6,849 bases of DNA from NCBI GenBank assembly GCA_035290185.1, contig DATDUW010000036.1, positions 1-6,849 of the forward strand, in the 5' to 3' direction. A program made the position numbers and the translations under genes. Source of the stretch: DATDUW01 sp035290185. GTDB taxonomy: Bacteria; Patescibacteriota; Patescibacteriia; UBA9934; GWF2-40-263. Position 1 is the stretch's first letter. The number at the start of each line of letters is the position of its first letter. A model generated the notes under the pieces. It was not told the DNA's origin, did not search any database, and saw only the letters and a program-made list of their open reading frames with translations. This document shows, one piece after another, positions 4,345 through 6,849 of the stretch.

Positions 4345-4672
4345 CGTTTGCCTCCGTGGGTGGGTCTGAGACCCACCCCTGCGTTCGGTTTCGTTTTCCA
4401 GGGGCCGGCCTTTCCGCACCCCTTTCCTTTTTCTTCTTCGTCCCACCCTTTTCGTGGCAGCAGGACGTTTTCAAATCTAACAGAACTTGAGCCCAGGAAA
4501 CCCAGGCTCTACGCGGCAAAACCGCGTCGAGCCACAGATGTTTCCACCCGCGCTCAAATGGTCCGACGTCTGCTCAGCAGCCAGGAGGAGAGGCTACGAA
4601 CGAACGTCGAACCACTTCAACACAGGTGGTTCTGGAAAAAAACGCTCTTTTTCCCCATTTAGGGAACAGGGA
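4345..4672 (-). promoter_or_regulatory. Long structured leader or possible small RNA region before the coiled-coil gene
   Basis: From the predicted promoter to the ATG is about 320 nt without a convincing gene. It contains several inverted repeats: GGAAAAA/TTTTTCC (4634-4654), GAACCAC/GTGGTTC (4609-4632), CTGCT/AGCAG (4570-4580), ACGCGG/CCGCGT with a 5-nt loop flanked by GGCTC and GAGCC arms (4506-4534), and the 21-nt palindrome at the end. GGCTC at 4506-4510 can pair either with GAGCC at 4489-4493 or with GAGCC at 4530-4534, so two foldings exclude each other. I do not recognise a known riboswitch, 6S, SRP, tmRNA or RNase P signature. It is either a regulatory leader or an unrelated structured RNA. 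Confidence 0.4.
4358..4378 (-). promoter_or_regulatory. Perfect 21-nt palindrome abutting the SD of the coiled-coil barrel gene
   Basis: Minus strand: arm GGGTGGGTCT, one central C, then AGACCCACCC. Two nucleotides (AC) separate it from the GGAGG at 4355-4351. Same length, same 10-1-10 design and same position as the element at 2915-2935. The arms agree at 7 of 10 positions, and each of the three differences is matched by a compensating change in the other arm. Confidence 0.75.
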
Positions 4673-4701
4673 ATCCTACCAGAAATGCTCAAAAATGTCA
4701 A
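4673..4701 (-). promoter_or_regulatory. Predicted sigma70-type promoter upstream of the coiled-coil barrel gene
   Basis: Minus strand: a perfect TTGACA (4701-4696), a 17-nt spacer, then TAGGAT (4678-4673), which matches the -10 consensus at 4 of 6. It lies downstream of the end of the ATPase unit and points toward the ATG at 4344. The predicted start is near 4666, where a short TTCCC/GGGAA hairpin (4666-4651) begins. Confidence 0.65.
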
Positions 4702-4715
4702 GGGAGACCTCAAAC

Positions 4716-4737
4716 AAAAAAACCCTCTTTTCTAGGG
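4716..4737 (-). terminator. Possible weak terminator of the ATPase unit
   Basis: Minus strand: CCCT pairs with AGGG around a 7-nt loop, followed by seven T (4722-4716) and further T-rich sequence. The T-run is excellent but the stem is only 4 bp. It lies 28 nt past the stop at 4765. A neighbouring 7-bp AT-rich inverted repeat (4755-4774, AAGGAAA/TTTCCTT) overlaps the stop codon and could assist. Confidence 0.4.
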
Positions 4738-4764
4738 AAAATTCTCTCAACATTAAGGAAAATT

Positions 4765-5412
4765 TCATTTCCTTACCACATTCTCTACGGCAGCCCAAAC
4801 ACTTGGGGTACTCTTAGGAACCAGAATGACAACCTCGTCTCCGGGTTCGCCGTGAAAAAAAGTCACGCTCGCGGTCAAAACTTTGTAAATTTGCTCACCG
4901 CACAGAACGACGTGCAACCCAGAAGTGGCATCGTAGGCGAGCTTGCCGACAAGACGTCTACGCTCGATCGGACCGATCTGTTTAAAACGAAAACTGCCGT
5001 CCGCGGCAATCGTAAGCTTGAGCATGTCGCCTTCCACGAGACGCGACTTAGACGCGTAATTGGGTGGCACAGCGTAGGCGTTGCCATCGGACCCAACCAT
5101 ACCCTGGCCGTCGAACACCCCCTCGATGATGCGGGATCCGGAAATGTCGTCCAGAACCCGTTCTGATTCTTGCTTGGCGGTGATAAGGCGAGAGGTCACC
5201 GCCTTCCCTTCTTCTCTGCTCAGTGTTCCTTCAATCAGGCGTAGCGCGTTGCCAATCGCTTCCTGTGCCTGGCGCAAAACGGTTCGTGCCAGCTCCAGGC
5301 GCGCATCCGCTTCTGGATCCTTTTTTAGAAAAATGGAAGCTGCCGGAGCCTCTTCCGGTTCCGGTTCGAACGTATTTTCCTCCACGTCATCCAAAAACGC
5401 ATCCAAAGACAT
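4765..5412 (-). CDS. Conserved hypothetical protein paired with the VirD4/HerA-like ATPase, 215 aa
   Basis: A soluble protein without signal peptide or membrane segment. Residues 1-27 are acidic and probably disordered (EPEPEEAPAA). Residues ~34-92 are strongly helical, likely a coiled coil (LELARTVLRQAQEAI, then SRLITAKQESERVLDDI). Residues ~94-215 form a beta-rich domain with a glycine/proline-rich core: IIEGVFDGQGMVG, AVPPNYASKSRLVEGD, then LKLT and FRFKQIGP. I associate this core with Patescibacteria proteins found near DUF87-type ATPases, sometimes labelled as ribosomal L7/L12-like without good reason; that is memory, not a search. The gene starts 14 nt after the ATPase stop, so the two are very probably co-transcribed and may work together. 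There is no clear SD before the ATG, which suggests translational coupling to the upstream gene. The function is unknown. Confidence 0.75.
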   Translation of the reverse strand: MSLDAFLDDVEENTFEPEPEEAPAASIFLKKDPEADARLELARTVLRQAQEAIGNALRLIEGTLSREEGKAVTSRLITAKQESERVLDDISGSRIIEGVFDGQGMVGSDGNAYAVPPNYASKSRLVEGDMLKLTIAADGSFRFKQIGPIERRRLVGKLAYDATSGLHVVLCGEQIYKVLTASVTFFHGEPGDEVVILVPKSTPSVWAAVENVVRK

Positions 5413-5426
5413 ATTCGAGAGCGAAG

Positions 5427-6849
5427 CTAGAAAGATGACTCCCCAAGGGGGGCTCCCTGTGCCGGAGAAGACCCTCCCAACTGGGAGCGCTCCAAAATTT
5501 CTTCTTCCACCATGGCCCTGTCGCGACCATATTTCAACCGCGAAAGTTGAAAGATAGCATCTGCAAGCTCGTGGTTATACTTTGGCCCTGGCACGGTCTT
5601 CATGGTAAACGGCTTGGCCTGAGAATTATCAATAATCATCTTGACGTACCAGGTGTACATGTCGGAATTGATAAGATCGTACCCCGAGAACGTCGGCGAA
5701 TAAATCTTGTCGAACGTTTCCGTGTCTTCCGGACCGATGCGGGATACGAACATTGTTCCCACGTTGCCGAGCACGGCATCGCGGACCTCCGTCTTGTTGT
5801 TTTCCACAAGCTGACCCAAATACTGGTGGGCGATCGTTAGACACAAGCGGTACTTACGGGCCTCAGAAAGAATCGTTGCGATCGAATCCGTAATATAATT
5901 CTGAAATTCATCAATATAGAGATAGAAATCTTTACGCTGCTCCTCCGGAAGATCCGCTCGTCCCATGGCTGCCATTTGAAGTTTGGAAACAATGATGAGG
6001 CCGAGAAGTTTTGCGTTTACTTCCCCGGTCTTCCCCTTGGAAAGATTTACGAGAAGAATCTTTCCCTGATCCATGACCTCGCGGAAATCAAAACTATTAC
6101 GGCTCTGGCCGATAATGTTACGCATCATCTCGTTTTCCACGAATCGACCAACTTTGGAAATGAGATAACCCAACATTTCGGATTTATGGAAGTCGCTGGT
6201 CTTGGCCATTTCTTTTTCCCAAAACGCCCGGACGATCGGATCCTTGAGTTTGGCGACCCACCCATCCGCGAATTCCTGATCCGAAAACATGCGCGGAATC
6301 TCGGCAATCGTCCCCGGATTCTTCGAATCGGACATAAGAGTGAGCATGACGTTGCGCATGTTGTGTTCAAACATGGGCCCGATCATCTCCGGCGGAAAAA
6401 GCTTATAGAAGATGGCAATCATTTCCTGAACAGCGAAGTCCTTCATGGTCTCGTCTTTGACCTCGAGCATGTTAAGGCCAAACGGTCGTTCTAAATCAGA
6501 CGGACTAAAAACAATCACATCATCCACGCGTTCGCGCGGAATGTTCCCCAGAATCTGTTCCACCAGGTCGCCGTGCGGATCTACCACGCAGACCCCTTCG
6601 CCATTTTGAATGTCCTGCACGGCCATGCTGGCCAAAAACTGTGTTTTCCCGGAACCAGATTTTCCAATGAGGTACATGTGACGCTGGCGATCCGGACGCT
6701 TGATGTGAATGGGGTATTTCCGACCACGAAACGTATTGTAACCAAGAAAAATACCTTCGCCCGGACCAGGGACGTTGACAGGGGACGGAGCGCGCCGCGC
6801 GAGAAGCCATTGGATATTTGGCGTCTCTGTGGTCGGAAGCGGCAGATGC
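5427..6849 (-). CDS. HerA/VirD4-like (DUF87-type) ATPase, N-terminus outside window
   Basis: The frame is open to the window edge (first full codon ends at 6848), giving 473 visible residues; the true start lies beyond. The ATG at 6677 is not the start, because 57 residues upstream of it are coding and family-like (GEGIFLGYNTFRGRKYPIHI, the strand just before the P-loop). The Walker A motif is GKSGSGKT at visible residues 62-69, followed by CVVDPHGDLVEQIL. Walker B is YLYIDEFQN (residues 309-317), and TIAHQY (338-343) follows where the family has its sensor glutamine. These features define RecA-fold hexameric motor ATPases of the HerA/VirD4/TraG group, which couple ATP hydrolysis to DNA transfer or secretion at the membrane. 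The C-terminal ~30 residues are a Gly/Ser/Pro-rich tail. No relaxase or other type IV secretion gene is visible here, so substrate and partner machinery are unknown. Confidence 0.88.
   Translation of the reverse strand, partial: HLPLPTTETPNIQWLLARRAPSPVNVPGPGEGIFLGYNTFRGRKYPIHIKRPDRQRHMYLIGKSGSGKTQFLASMAVQDIQNGEGVCVVDPHGDLVEQILGNIPRERVDDVIVFSPSDLERPFGLNMLEVKDETMKDFAVQEMIAIFYKLFPPEMIGPMFEHNMRNVMLTLMSDSKNPGTIAEIPRMFSDQEFADGWVAKLKDPIVRAFWEKEMAKTSDFHKSEMLGYLISKVGRFVENEMMRNIIGQSRNSFDFREVMDQGKILLVNLSKGKTGEVNAKLLGLIIVSKLQMAAMGRADLPEEQRKDFYLYIDEFQNYITDSIATILSEARKYRLCLTIAHQYLGQLVENNKTEVRDAVLGNVGTMFVSRIGPEDTETFDKIYSPTFSGYDLINSDMYTWYVKMIIDNSQAKPFTMKTVPGPKYNHELADAIFQLSRLKYGRDRAMVEEEILERSQLGGSSPAQGAPLGESSF

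Noticed and set aside
4345..4446. Upstream extension of the coiled-coil barrel gene to 4446
   Set aside because: It would translate the palindrome and SD and bury the signal peptide behind 34 mostly basic residues.
4486..4640. tRNA or other standard structural RNA in the 420-nt gap
   Set aside because: Hairpins are present, but no cloverleaf, T-loop consensus or recognised 6S, SRP, tmRNA or RNase P core was found on either strand.
4036..4662. Open plus-strand frame of 208 codons
   Set aside because: It runs antisense to the coiled-coil barrel gene and its leader, has no SD, crosses the palindrome and hairpins, and its product has no coherent composition.

Overview
The window looks like a piece of a bacterial chromosome from the Patescibacteria (Candidate Phyla Radiation) or something close to it. 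The case rests on recognition, not a search. A HerA/VirD4-like (DUF87-type) ATPase is followed by a small conserved protein of a kind I associate with those genomes, and a Gmad2 + GerMN lipoprotein has the motif set typical of them. One gene argues the other way: it encodes what looks like an outer-membrane beta-barrel with a terminal phenylalanine, which would fit a diderm host or gene transfer. No rRNA, tRNA, CRISPR array, transposase or integrase is visible.

Layout, right to left, because most genes are on the minus strand. 6849-5427 is a VirD4/HerA-like ATPase whose N-terminus lies beyond the window edge. It is followed after 14 nt by a 215-aa conserved protein (5412-4765). A 420-base gene-free stretch (4764-4345) holds a possible terminator, a very good sigma70-type promoter and a long, hairpin-rich leader. 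Then comes a secreted 368-aa protein with an alanine-heptad coiled coil and a beta-barrel (4344-3238), closed by an 11-bp-stem terminator. A second promoter and leader (3044-2899) serve a 271-aa lipoprotein with MopE-like metal-binding repeats (2898-2083). The gap 2082-1796 holds converging terminator-like hairpins. One small gene on the plus strand (1586-1795, 69 aa) has its own Shine-Dalgarno (SD) site and a textbook terminator. Divergent from it is the Gmad2-GerMN lipoprotein (1479-619), then a third promoter with an inverted repeat at the start point, a 94-aa secreted protein (409-125), and an intrinsic terminator at 38-15.

Functionally, the right end belongs to an ATPase unit that probably handles DNA or pilus/secretion work. 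The other minus-strand genes are separate single-gene units for exported proteins: two lipoproteins, a coiled-coil barrel and a small Cys-containing secreted protein. They look like a cell-surface gene cluster, not a metabolic pathway.

The most unusual signal is regulatory. The two GC-rich surface genes (lipoprotein and coiled-coil barrel) each carry a perfect 21-base palindrome (10-bp arms around one base) 2-3 nt upstream of the GGAGG. The two palindromes share 7 of 10 arm positions, and all three differences are compensated on the opposite arm. In addition, two of the three predicted minus-strand promoters have a strong inverted repeat placed right at the expected transcription start. Together these suggest a shared, structured 5' leader or operator design for the surface genes.
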